Below the pieces are notes generated by a model. The model was not told the origin of the DNA, searched no databases, and saw only the letters and a list, made by a program, of their open reading frames with translations. From Cyclobacteriaceae bacterium (lineage in GTDB: Bacteria > Bacteroidota > Bacteroidia > Cytophagales > Cyclobacteriaceae): a stretch of 34,747 nucleotides of DNA. The DNA lies in contig JANYDR010000253.1 of the NCBI GenBank assembly GCA_025363495.1, positions 1 to 34,747 on the forward strand. Direction: 5' to 3'. Of the stretch, positions 14,169 to 21,665 are shown one piece after another (position 1 is the first letter of the stretch; each line of letters begins with the position of its first letter). Position numbers and translations under genes: made by a program.

Positions 14169-16772
14169 CTAGCTACCCTTCTTTAAAGTCAGAAGAATCT
14201 CATTCAGCTTAAGCAATGCTTCTACCGGACTAATAGTATTGATATCAACCTTGCTGAGTAATTCCTGAACTTCTTTAAACTTCGGGTCCATCGCAAAAAG
14301 GCTCATCTGAAAATTCTCTTTGGGCAGATCAGCAAGTTTTTTCTTTGACTCGTTTTTGTGCTTGTCTTTTTCCAGGAAGTGTAAAATTTCATTGGCACGC
14401 AGTACAATCTTATTCGGCATACCTGCCATTTGTGCTACGTGAATTCCAAAACTGTGTTCACTGCCTCCTTCTTTCAACTTGCGCATGAAGAGAATTTTAT
14501 CACCCGCTTCTTTTACACTGACATTGAAATTTTTTACTCTCGAAAAATCTTCTGTCAATTGATTGAGCTCATGATAGTGAGTCGCAAACAATGTTTTAGG
14601 TCTTACTTCCTGAAACTGATGAAGGTATTCTACAATGGCCCATGCGATTGAGACACCATCATACGTGCTGGTGCCGCGACCAATCTCATCCATTAAAATA
14701 AGGCTCCGGTCACTAAGATTATTGAGAATGCTCGCCGTCTCAGTCATCTCCACCATAAATGTGGATTCTCCACGCGATAAGTTGTCTGACGCACCAACCC
14801 GTGTAAAAATCTTATCAACGATACCAATGCGGGCACTCACTGCAGGAACATAACTTCCCATCTGTGCCATAAGAACGATCAACGCCGTTTGTCTTAATAA
14901 AGCTGACTTACCGGCCATATTTGGTCCGGTGATGATTAAAATTTGCTGAGTTTCGTTGGAGAGAAAGATATCATTGGGAACATAATTTTCACCCGCTGGC
15001 AATTGTTTTTCAATTACAGGATGACGCCCTGCCTCAATTATTAATTGGGTAGTATCATTAATTTCAGGTCTTGCGTAACGATTGGCTTTTGCGGTAAACG
15101 CAAATGAGAGTAAACAATCAAGAACAGCAATAACCCGGGCATTTTGTTGAATTTGTGAAACAAAATCGGCTGCGTGATGGACAAGCTCCAGGAAAAGTCT
15201 TTGCTCTATTACTGTCAGCCTCTCTTCAGCATGAAGTATTTTTTCTTCATAGACTTTTAACTCTTCCGTAATGTATCGTTCAGCATTTACAAGAGTTTGC
15301 TTGCGGATCCAATCATTAGGGACCTTATCCTTATTGGCATTGCTTACTTCAAGGTAGTATCCAAAGACTTTGTTGTATGAAATTTTCAGCGAATTGATTC
15401 CTGTTCTTTCAACTTCGCGTTTTTGAATCTGCAATAGGTAATCTTTTCCGGAAAAAGCGATTGCGCGAAGCTCATCAAGCTCTGCGTTTACTCCTTCTTT
15501 GATGATGCCGCCTTGGTGAACAAGCATGGGCGCATCATCTTTTAATTCTTTTTCGATTTTCTCAAGCAGGAATTCACATTTGTTAAGTTGGTCTCCAAGT
15601 TTTTTTAAATCAGGAGTGGTAGTACCTGTGATTAATTCTTTTATCGGAAGAATCGCCAGCAGTGATCTTTTCAGTTGGACCAACTCACGCGGATTGATTC
15701 GTCCTACAGCCACTTTTGAAATAAGGCGTTCCAGATCGGCGATCTGGTGCAGGTGATTTGTAATTTTTTCTCCCAATTCGGGTTCGTGATAGAATTTTTC
15801 TACCACCGATAACCGCTCCTCGATCGCTATCTTTTCTTTTAACGGAAGCACCATCCACTTTCGCAGTTGACGTGAGCCCATTGGGGTGACAGTTTGATCC
15901 AGTATTTGTAGTAGTGGAACACCACCTTCGTGAGGAGAATGGATAAGTTCAAGGTTGCGTATCGTAAATTTATCAAGCCAGACATATGTCTCCTCATCAA
16001 TTCGGGAGATAGAAGCAATATGATGAGTGTCTCTATGCTCCGTTGCTTCGAGGTAGTGAAGAACAGCACCAGCAGCAATGATCGCTTCGTTTAATCCATC
16101 TATACCGAAGCCTTTTAATGTCGAAGTCTTGAACTGACTTATTAATTTCTCTTGGGCGAAATCAAATGCATATACCCAATCATCCAGGGCAAAAGTGGCA
16201 TACTCATCGCCAAAATGTTTTTCTAATTTTTCACGCTGACTTTTGCAAAAAATAATTTCCGATGGACTTAAGCTTTGAAGGAGTTTAAAAATATAATTTT
16301 CTGTTCCCTGGGCACAATAAAATTCGCCGGTACTGATGTCCAGTAATGCAACACCCAAAGTTCCTTTTGCGGCAAACACAGAAGCGAGAAAATTATTTCT
16401 CTTTCGTTCGAGTACATTATCATTGTAGGAAACACCTGGTGTTACGAGTTCTGTTACACCGCGTTTGACAATGCCTTTCACAAACCGCGGATCCTCCAGT
16501 TGATCACAAATAGCAACGCGATGACCAGCCCTGACAAGTTTTGGCAGGTAAGTATCAAGGGAATGGTGCGGGAATCCTGCTAACTCAATTTCAGACGCGG
16601 AGCCACTTCCTCGTTTTGTTAATGTAATATCAAGCACTTTACTGGCTTCAATGGCATCCTCGCCAAACGTCTCATAAAAATCGCCAACCCTGAATAGCAG
16701 CAGGGCACCCGGATACTTCGCCTTGATGGCGTTGTATTGTTTCATAAGGGGTGTTTCTATGGAGGGTGCCAT
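14169..16772 (-). CDS. mutS: DNA mismatch repair protein MutS
   Basis: 867 residues, the usual size for MutS (MutS1). The mismatch-reading Phe-x-Glu motif is in FRVGDFYETFGEDA near residue 33. Connector and lever/clamp domains follow (ISRIDEETYVWLDKFTIRNLEL, KVFGYYLEVSNANKD). The ATPase has Walker A TGPNMAGKSALLRQ, the ABC signature segment SRGESTFMVEMTETASIL, Walker B LILMDEIGRGTSTYDG and H-loop LFATHYHEL. The dimerising helix-turn-helix at the C-terminus is present. It recognises mismatches and recruits MutL; no mutL is in this window. A kinase-like gene ends 32 nt upstream on the same strand, so the two may share a transcript. Confidence 0.97.
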   Translation of the reverse strand: MAPSIETPLMKQYNAIKAKYPGALLLFRVGDFYETFGEDAIEASKVLDITLTKRGSGSASEIELAGFPHHSLDTYLPKLVRAGHRVAICDQLEDPRFVKGIVKRGVTELVTPGVSYNDNVLERKRNNFLASVFAAKGTLGVALLDISTGEFYCAQGTENYIFKLLQSLSPSEIIFCKSQREKLEKHFGDEYATFALDDWVYAFDFAQEKLISQFKTSTLKGFGIDGLNEAIIAAGAVLHYLEATEHRDTHHIASISRIDEETYVWLDKFTIRNLELIHSPHEGGVPLLQILDQTVTPMGSRQLRKWMVLPLKEKIAIEERLSVVEKFYHEPELGEKITNHLHQIADLERLISKVAVGRINPRELVQLKRSLLAILPIKELITGTTTPDLKKLGDQLNKCEFLLEKIEKELKDDAPMLVHQGGIIKEGVNAELDELRAIAFSGKDYLLQIQKREVERTGINSLKISYNKVFGYYLEVSNANKDKVPNDWIRKQTLVNAERYITEELKVYEEKILHAEERLTVIEQRLFLELVHHAADFVSQIQQNARVIAVLDCLLSFAFTAKANRYARPEINDTTQLIIEAGRHPVIEKQLPAGENYVPNDIFLSNETQQILIITGPNMAGKSALLRQTALIVLMAQMGSYVPAVSARIGIVDKIFTRVGASDNLSRGESTFMVEMTETASILNNLSDRSLILMDEIGRGTSTYDGVSIAWAIVEYLHQFQEVRPKTLFATHYHELNQLTEDFSRVKNFNVSVKEAGDKILFMRKLKEGGSEHSFGIHVAQMAGMPNKIVLRANEILHFLEKDKHKNESKKKLADLPKENFQMSLFAMDPKFKEVQELLSKVDINTISPVEALLKLNEILLTLKKGS

Positions 16773-16804
16773 GAGGTGAATCTTTTTTGAAAAGCCGAAA
16801 GTAA

Positions 16805-17788
16805 TTATTTGACTTCATTTAATTTTTTACTGATCGAATGGACAACCTGATCAAGTTCTTCAGCAGAGTTCCGCAAACTTCCATGGATTATCTTTTTCTC
16901 TTCAGGATCATCAGTAATGGAGAATAAATTAATAAGTCCTTTGATCCGGCTTACCGGTGACCTCAATAAATGGGCATTGATGAAAGCATAATCGGAAAGG
17001 ACGGCATTCCGTTCGGTGAGTTCATGGGTCCGCTCTTCTACGCGTTTTTCCAGGGCCTCATTTAGTTCCCGGACTTGTCCGTTTAAATAAGTCAGCTTCT
17101 CATTGGCAGTACTCAACTCTTCATTTTGGAGTTGCAGTTGTTTACGTTGGAGAGTAATTACTTCTTTTTGTTGTCGCATTGCCAGGTAGAAATCCCAGTT
17201 GGTCTTTAATACATATGCCATTAATAAATTGAGAATTAACCAGAGTGACACAAAAATAATCCTGATGTTACTGATTGAGCGGATAAACGGTGGTCCTGGG
17301 GTAGGTGAGCGATCAAATGCCATCAGGAAGTCAACGGAAAACATAACCATAATAACGGATAGCAAAAGAAGTGAAAACAAAACATAACGGTCCTTTGGAC
17401 GCGAGAAGAGGAGGTGAATTATCGGAGAGGAAAGTATGAGGTAAAAGGGGTGAAAAAAATAAGATGTTGGTGAAGGCCCTCTTGTTATGGTCGGAAGCAC
17501 AGACACTACAAAGGTCCAGCAGAGAATAAACAGAATTCGAGAGATCAGGAAAAGTTGAAACCGGTTAAGACTGAGACAAACTATTGCAAGTCCTACTAAA
17601 AAGAAAGGTGAAAGGGTCTGGATAGTAGCATTCCGGAAAACAGAAAAGACGCCGCCCATAATAATTTCAGCCAGCATCAATACAGATCCAGCTATGAAGT
17701 AAACCCCGTTAGAAAACACTACCAGTTTCTGATCTTCAAGATCCATTCGTTCTGTAGTGCCTATTTTCCAAATGCTGTCAAGTCTCAT
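16805..17788 (-). CDS. Membrane protein with histidine-kinase dimerisation helix but no ATPase domain
   Basis: 327 residues. Six hydrophobic helices span about residues 22-50, 59-75, 78-99, 110-128, 134-157 and 174-195. They are followed by a coiled coil (about 205-262, VITLQRKQLQLQNEEL, VEERTHELTERN) and a HisKA-like hairpin with phospho-acceptor H273 in AFINAHLLRSPVSRIKGLI. This form (NxHxLR.PV) is common in Cytophagales sensor kinases. The protein then ends; no HATPase_c N, G1 or G2 boxes follow, and the next 32 nt lead straight into mutS. It may be a phosphotransfer or scaffold partner, a dimerising receptor, or an old truncation. It is divergent from a LytTR regulator across a region with phased repeats, which suggests they work together. 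Confidence 0.8.
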   Translation of the reverse strand: MRLDSIWKIGTTERMDLEDQKLVVFSNGVYFIAGSVLMLAEIIMGGVFSVFRNATIQTLSPFFLVGLAIVCLSLNRFQLFLISRILFILCWTFVVSVLPTITRGPSPTSYFFHPFYLILSSPIIHLLFSRPKDRYVLFSLLLLSVIMVMFSVDFLMAFDRSPTPGPPFIRSISNIRIIFVSLWLILNLLMAYVLKTNWDFYLAMRQQKEVITLQRKQLQLQNEELSTANEKLTYLNGQVRELNEALEKRVEERTHELTERNAVLSDYAFINAHLLRSPVSRIKGLINLFSITDDPEEKKIIHGSLRNSAEELDQVVHSISKKLNEVK

Positions 17789-17858
17789 GGCGGCAAAGAT
17801 GCAGAATTATAGAATTTTGAATGCGGTGGTAGATTTTTTTTACTGGGAGCCGCCCTTC

Positions 17859-17886
17859 TCACCCCAAAACCACACATTTCACCCCC
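17859..17886 (+). promoter_or_regulatory. Pair of 20-bp-phased TCACCCC repeats upstream of the LytTR gene
   Basis: TCACCCCA at 17859-17866 and TCACCCCC at 17879-17886, same orientation, exactly 20 bp start to start. They lie between the kinase-like gene and the LytTR regulator, 36 nt before a promoter-like TTTG. Same-strand repeats about two helical turns apart are what LytTR dimers bind. The same word with G for A (TCGCCCCA) recurs downstream of the regulator at the same phase. Confidence 0.6.
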
Positions 17887-17921
17887 TCAATGCCTTCCTG
17901 AGACCCGGGCGCATGAGATTT

Positions 17922-17952
17922 TTTGCAACTCTTGGATGAATTTTTCAGTTTG
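17922..17952 (+). promoter_or_regulatory. Candidate promoter of the LytTR gene
   Basis: TTTG (17922-17925), 19-nt spacer, TCAGTTTG (17945-17952). One mismatch to TTTG / TAnnTTTG. The start would fall at about the ATG at 17959, so translation may be leaderless or begin at ATG 17977. Confidence 0.5.
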
Positions 17953-17958
17953 CAACGC

Positions 17959-18060
17959 ATGGAACAACCACATACAATGCGATTCGATGGAATCTCATCG
18001 TTTTTCAGAAGGATAGGCGAGAGTGTATCAGCTTCATTGAAGGCTCCTTTCCCATTTTAG
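17959..18060 (+). pseudogene. N-terminal segment of the LytTR regulator, cut off by an in-frame TAG
   Basis: From ATG 17959 the frame reads MEQPHTMRFDGISSFFRRIG then ESVSASLKAPFPF and hits TAG at 18058-18060. The frame after the stop is the LytTR protein itself (LNDNRKNFVLVFVISV). Cytophagales LytTR proteins with a membrane domain typically carry just such a leader (a short amphipathic helix, then a P-F/Y-P motif, then an NRKN-like stretch before the first helix). I therefore read it as the original N-terminus, separated by a nonsense codon or a sequencing error. Confidence 0.55.
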
Positions 18061-18084
18061 CTCAATGATAATCGCAAGAATTTC

Positions 18085-18909
18085 GTGCTGGTCTTTGTGA
18101 TCAGCGTATTAGTAACAGGATTCCTCTATTTGTTTAAACTTGAATCGGATATTCATTTTGCCGAAGGGTTAGAGTGGCTGCATGGGTCGATCACGTTTGT
18201 CTGCCTGACATTTAATATCATTTTATTACCCAGAATTTTTCCAGCGGCCATGGATCCAGTTTCGTGGACATATAAAAAATATATTCTACTAAATTTTGCC
18301 CATTTGGGCCTCATCTGGGCTGCGTGTACTCTTATAGAGAAGCCTTTATTCTGCCCTGACTTGTCGTGGTTTATGGTAGCCTCTCATGTTGGTTCACAGG
18401 TAGCGTTGAAAGGAATTATTCCAATAGCGTTTACCACTTTATTTTTGAAGGCCCATCTGCTTCAACAAAATCTTCAGGAGGCAATTATTACTAACCAGGA
18501 ACTTCAGAAAATACAGGTATTGAAAAAAGATGCTCCAAAAGCAGATAATCAGATTACTCTTTACTCTGATACAAGCGAAAGCTTATCTTTTAACCTTCCA
18601 GATCTTCTTTTTGTGGAGGCGGATGACAATTATTCAACTGTAATATGGAAGGAATCGGATGGGGTGAAGAAAAAATTATTACGGGTGAATCTGAAAAATG
18701 TGGAATCACAACTCAACAACTCATTCGCACTTCGTTGTCACCGGTCTTATATTGTCAATGTCAACGCCATCAGCGCGATTAGTGGAAATACCAACGGTTA
18801 TAAATTGAGAATAAACGGAACGGACTTTTCCATCCCGGTATCCCGGCCAAAGGGAAAAGAAGTAATGGAAAAGATCAGTCAGTTGCGCAACATGATGGAA
18901 TTAAGCTGA
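18085..18909 (+). CDS. LytTR-family DNA-binding regulator with N-terminal membrane domain
   Basis: 274 residues from GTG 18085, the only start codon after the in-frame TAG at 18058. Four hydrophobic helices occupy about residues 2-17, 29-50, 67-83 and 94-125. A short coiled coil follows (LLQQNLQEAIITNQELQKIQ), then a LytTR domain from about 165 to 270 (DLLFVEADDNYSTVIW, NSFALRCHRSYIVNVNAI, FSIPVSRPKGKEVMEKI). There is no receiver domain, so the signal must come through the membrane part. LytTR domains bind direct repeats about two turns apart, and such repeats lie on both sides of this gene. The protein from GTG would keep all four helices, so it could be functional despite the broken leader; otherwise it is a recent pseudogene. 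Confidence 0.8.
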   Translation: MLVFVISVLVTGFLYLFKLESDIHFAEGLEWLHGSITFVCLTFNIILLPRIFPAAMDPVSWTYKKYILLNFAHLGLIWAACTLIEKPLFCPDLSWFMVASHVGSQVALKGIIPIAFTTLFLKAHLLQQNLQEAIITNQELQKIQVLKKDAPKADNQITLYSDTSESLSFNLPDLLFVEADDNYSTVIWKESDGVKKKLLRVNLKNVESQLNNSFALRCHRSYIVNVNAISAISGNTNGYKLRINGTDFSIPVSRPKGKEVMEKISQLRNMMELS

Positions 18910-18913
18910 CCAT

Positions 18914-18981
18914 TCGCCCCAGGAGAGATCTCTTCGCCCCATTCTTTACAGGTTGCATCAAAAATCTTGTCTCTCGCCCCA
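18914..18981 (+). promoter_or_regulatory. Three TCGCCCCA repeats in 20-bp phase upstream of the small secreted protein
   Basis: Exact TCGCCCCA at 18914-18921, 18934-18941 and 18974-18981, start-to-start distances 20 and 40. The first two extend to TTCGCCCCA. A further degenerate copy in phase, TCGTACTC, lies at 18994. The last exact copy ends 20 nt before the TTTG of a candidate promoter. Likely activator sites for the adjacent LytTR regulator. Confidence 0.65.
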
Positions 18982-19001
18982 AAGGTGTGTTGTTCGTACT
19001 C

Positions 19002-19033
19002 TTTGGGAATGCGCACCGACGTTCTTAGATCTA
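19002..19033 (+). promoter_or_regulatory. Candidate promoter of the small secreted protein
   Basis: TTTG (19002-19005), 20-nt spacer, TAGATCTA (19026-19033). Exact -33; the -7 keeps TA and one T of TTTG, as expected for a weak, activator-dependent promoter. The start would be near 19040, 12 nt before the ATG. Confidence 0.45.
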
Positions 19034-19051
19034 AAATTAAAAACACTACTT

Positions 19052-19453
19052 ATGAAAACTGCATTTACTTTATCCCTCTTTTTTGTAGCCGTTGCCACAA
19101 TGGCCCAAACGAGTTCTGAATTACCACGTAATGAATTTGTAATCAATCTTTCTGAAAACAGCTTATCCCTGAAACCGGGTGAGGGTAAACAAGTGATGGT
19201 TTCAATTTTACGATCCAAGTCTTATTCAAAGGCAGAGGCGGTTCTTGGCTTCTCAAATAAACTACCGGAAGGAATTACCATACAATACGAGCCGGCAAAA
19301 GGAATTTTTGAAACGAGTGTTGCAACGATCAATGCAAGTCCTGAGACAGCGTTAGGAACATATCAGATAATATTTAATGGCACACTAAATTTTAAGACCA
19401 AGGGATCGATTCTTAAAATTTCAGTAGGCAATGAGAGTGTAGCGTCGAAGTGA
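19052..19453 (+). CDS. Small secreted protein, Ig-like beta fold likely, unknown function
   Basis: 133 residues from ATG 19052 (MKTAFTLSLFFVAVATMAQT, a clear signal peptide cleaved near residue 19). The reading frame is open further upstream to 18953, but the signal peptide and promoter fix this start. The mature part is about 113 residues of alternating hydrophobic strands (FVINLSENSLSLKPGEGKQV, ETALGTYQIIFNGTLNF), the pattern of a single Ig/CARDB-type domain such as those in alpha-2-macroglobulin-like or NPCBM-adjacent modules. I do not recognise a family. The phased repeats just upstream suggest control by the LytTR regulator. It ends in a strong shared terminator. Confidence 0.8.
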   Translation: MKTAFTLSLFFVAVATMAQTSSELPRNEFVINLSENSLSLKPGEGKQVMVSILRSKSYSKAEAVLGFSNKLPEGITIQYEPAKGIFETSVATINASPETALGTYQIIFNGTLNFKTKGSILKISVGNESVASK

Positions 19454-19461
19454 TTTTAAAG

Positions 19462-19493
19462 GATTGAGAAGTTGAGCGTCCAACTTCTCAATC
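19462..19493. terminator. Bidirectional terminator
   Basis: GATTGAGAAGTTG / CAACTTCTCAATC, a perfect 13-bp stem (19462-19474, 19481-19493) with a 6-nt loop. T-rich on the plus side (TTTATAT) and CTTTAAAAT on the minus side. It lies between convergent genes and touches the stop of the methyltransferase. Confidence 0.88.
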
Positions 19494-19494
19494 T

Positions 19495-20151
19495 TTATAT
19501 CTTCTTAACGGCCACAATCAGCCACATTTCATCTCCTTTTTCTGCTTTGCGATCAACGAAGCGGTCTTGTTTTTTGATGATAGTAAAACCTGCTTTCTTT
19601 AAATCTTCAAGAGCGAAATTAATTCCTAATTCATGTTTACTTTCCTGCTCTTTCCGTGTCAGAGTTCTTCTTTCTTCAGCGACAGGTTCACAAAGAACAA
19701 GGCGACCACCTGCTTTTAAGGATGATTTGATTTGCTCCAGAATTTTATCGTGTTCATTCATCTCATGATAAGTATCAAGAATAAATACTGCATCAAGAGA
19801 GTTTAACGGAAGCCTTGGATTATCATAATCTCCTTTAATAGTTATTACATTTTTTATTGAACGTTTTTCCAGAATAGCCTGAAGGCGATCAAGCTTTGTC
19901 TGCTCAACATCTACCGCGTACACCTTTCCAGTGCTTCCCACTGCAGGGGATAGTTTTACGGTAAGATAGCCCTCATGAGAGCCGACGTCAGCAACGAGAG
20001 TTCCTTGTTTTTGAATTCCGTATTTGATTATTTCATCGGCCTTTTGCCATCGGTCCCGATCTGCCCAGGCACTTTCGGTATAGACATTTTTCCACTGGTC
20101 CTGAAATAACGGGATCCAGCAAATCAAAAGAAGAAGGACATTAGTATTCAT
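19495..20151 (-). CDS. Class I SAM-dependent methyltransferase with signal-like N-terminus
   Basis: 218 residues. SAM-binding motif I is VADVGSHEGYLTVKL (53-67), where the usual GxGxG is replaced by GSHEG. Motif II acidic end is VYAVDVEQTKLDRL, then GDYDNPRLPLNSLDAVFILD and the post-motif strand LKAGGRLVLCEPV. This GxHEGY variant with DRWQ and YHE is one I recall from Bacteroidota methyltransferases that begin with a hydrophobic leader. Here the leader is MNTNVLLLLICWIPLFQDQW; it lacks a positive N-region, so it could be a weak signal peptide, a membrane anchor or just a helix. The substrate is unknown. It is convergent with the secreted-protein gene and divergent from the RNA methyltransferase. 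Confidence 0.82.
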   Translation of the reverse strand: MNTNVLLLLICWIPLFQDQWKNVYTESAWADRDRWQKADEIIKYGIQKQGTLVADVGSHEGYLTVKLSPAVGSTGKVYAVDVEQTKLDRLQAILEKRSIKNVITIKGDYDNPRLPLNSLDAVFILDTYHEMNEHDKILEQIKSSLKAGGRLVLCEPVAEERRTLTRKEQESKHELGINFALEDLKKAGFTIIKKQDRFVDRKAEKGDEMWLIVAVKKI

Positions 20152-20202
20152 TCTATTCTTGTTGAGTTTATTTAACTATGTCAAATCTCAGTAATTTTCG
20201 AA

Positions 20203-20733
20203 ATGAAAAAGCTTAAGCTTGAAGAATTAGGTAGAATATCTGTGGATGAATTTAAAGATGCTGAAAAACTACCCGTTTGCATTTTCTTGGATAATGTAAG
20301 AAGTCTGCACAACGTAGGGTCTGCATTCAGGACAGCGGATGCTTTCAGGCTTGAAAAAATATACCTGACCGGTATCACAGGAACACCACCTCACCGGGAG
20401 ATACACAAAACCGCATTGGGGGCCACTGAATCCGTTGCCTGGGACTATTCAGAGTCTCCTCGTAAGGCGATTCAGGGTTTGAAGAAAGATGGCTACGTGA
20501 TTGTCGTAGTGGAACAAACAACAGAAAGCAAACCACTGCATGAATTTCAACCAGAATCGCAGAAAAAGTATTGTCTCGTATTTGGCAATGAGGTGAATGG
20601 CGTTAGTGAAGAAGTGCTTGATCAAGCAGATTTGGCTCTGGAGATACCTCAAACAGGGACTAAACACTCATTGAATGTGGCGGTATGCCTTGGGATTGTA
20701 GCGTGGGAGGTTTTGAAAAAACTTAAATTATAA
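20203..20733 (+). CDS. SpoU/TrmH-family RNA 2'-O-methyltransferase
   Basis: 176 residues, a SPOUT-fold (trefoil knot) methyltransferase without an extra RNA-binding domain. Motif 1 is LDNVRSLHNVGSAFRTADA (catalytic arginine in the NVGSAFRTAD block), motif 2 is LVFGNEVNGVSEEVLDQAD, motif 3 is EIPQTGTKHSLNVAVCLGIV. Members methylate a ribose in tRNA or 23S rRNA; the compact length fits the TrmH/TrmL-like group, but the target base cannot be read from sequence. The ATG 20203 start is natural (MKKLKLEELGRI). It is followed after about 60 nt by a secreted-protein gene with its own -7 box. Confidence 0.9.
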   Translation: MKKLKLEELGRISVDEFKDAEKLPVCIFLDNVRSLHNVGSAFRTADAFRLEKIYLTGITGTPPHREIHKTALGATESVAWDYSESPRKAIQGLKKDGYVIVVVEQTTESKPLHEFQPESQKKYCLVFGNEVNGVSEEVLDQADLALEIPQTGTKHSLNVAVCLGIVAWEVLKKLKL

Positions 20734-20762
20734 AACGCAAACGTGTGATATTCAGGATTTGA

Positions 20763-20770
20763 TACCTTTG
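20763..20770 (+). promoter_or_regulatory. Candidate -7 element for the CBM9-like secreted protein
   Basis: TACCTTTG, identical to the -7 box of tRNA-His, 21 nt before ATG 20792. No -33 TTTG at 19-21 bp. Confidence 0.45.
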
Positions 20771-20791
20771 TCCGATTCAATTTCAAACACC

Positions 20792-21652
20792 ATGAAGAAA
20801 TTATTATTTGTACTCATGCTTGTGGTGACAGTTACCACAATAAACTTTGCGCAGACCTCTGCGTCAAGTGTTTGTGACCTTGCATCAGTTATTCAGGTTG
20901 ACGGACCATCCAATGAGTGGCCGATGGACTGGATTAAAGATGATGACAAGATATTTAGCTACAATGTATGTCATGATGATAATAACATATACATCCGTGT
21001 AAAAACAAGTGATGAAATAACCAAAAGAAAAATTGCGCATTTTGGGTTCACCGTGTGGATGGATCCAAAGGGTAAAAGGAAGAAAAAATTAGGACTTCGC
21101 TTTCCTACAGGCGTTGAAGCAAATGAAAGAATGGAAAAATATCGCGGACCAGGGATGGAGAAAAAAGAGCTGACTACTCCGGAGAGAGATTCCCTTCAAA
21201 AAAAGATGAATAGGGAATTTATCACAGACATACAGATACTTGAACTTCTTGGATTGACAGATGAACCTTTAACAAGTTCGAGGGCGGGTATTACAAATGG
21301 ACTTAAGGTTGGAATTGCTCCTGAAAGCGATGGTAGTTATGTATATGAGGCACTGATTCCGTTTAAATCATTCAGACTTTCCAAGGCTTCTATTGCTACG
21401 TTGGGAATAGGCTTTGAAACAGGAAAATTTACTCCACCACCACAAAAGATAGCCAACACGGTCCCAACGGGTGGTGCTGGCAGTAATAGAGGCTACGGCG
21501 GAGGCGGTGGTGGTTATGGAGGTGGAGGCGGCTACGGTGGAGGTGGTTTTGGCGGCTCCAGTGGACGGAATCGTAATCTTGGTGGTTCCGGTTACCGCAC
21601 TACTCCCATGATGACCTCTGCAAGCGCGTGGACTACTTTAAAACTGAAATGA
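20792..21652 (+). CDS. Secreted protein with CBM9/DOMON-like domain and glycine-rich segment
   Basis: 286 residues from ATG 20792 (MKKLLFVLMLVVTVTTINFA, signal peptide). An upstream in-frame TTG at 20759 overlaps the promoter box and is not used. The mature part starts with IQVDGPSNEWPMDWI, then NVCHDDNNIYIRVKTSDE and FGFTVWMDPKGKRKKK, the IDG..EW / D..NLY.....D / W.D pattern of family-9 carbohydrate-binding-like beta-sandwiches. Near residues 225-265 is a segment almost wholly glycine and tyrosine (GYGGGGGGYGGGGGYGGGG), followed by a final beta strand (SAWTTLKLK), so the glycine run is an internal loop of the sandwich, not a tail. Sugar binding is not proven by this. It is 13 nt ahead of purM and likely co-transcribed. 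Confidence 0.82.
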   Translation: MKKLLFVLMLVVTVTTINFAQTSASSVCDLASVIQVDGPSNEWPMDWIKDDDKIFSYNVCHDDNNIYIRVKTSDEITKRKIAHFGFTVWMDPKGKRKKKLGLRFPTGVEANERMEKYRGPGMEKKELTTPERDSLQKKMNREFITDIQILELLGLTDEPLTSSRAGITNGLKVGIAPESDGSYVYEALIPFKSFRLSKASIATLGIGFETGKFTPPPQKIANTVPTGGAGSNRGYGGGGGGYGGGGGYGGGGFGGSSGRNRNLGGSGYRTTPMMTSASAWTTLKLK

Positions 21653-21665
21653 TATAATTCAGATA

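Noticed and set aside
17446..17453. Minus-strand TCACCCCT inside the kinase-like gene as another LytTR site
   Set aside because: Single copy without a partner at 20 bp, inside coding sequence; chance match.
18953..19051. Upstream extension of the small secreted protein
   Set aside because: It would bury the signal peptide and overlap the promoter and phased repeats.
21490..21570. GGCGGTGGT-type repeats as a possible CRISPR or minisatellite
   Set aside because: They are glycine codons in an intact frame, with no spacers of constant length.
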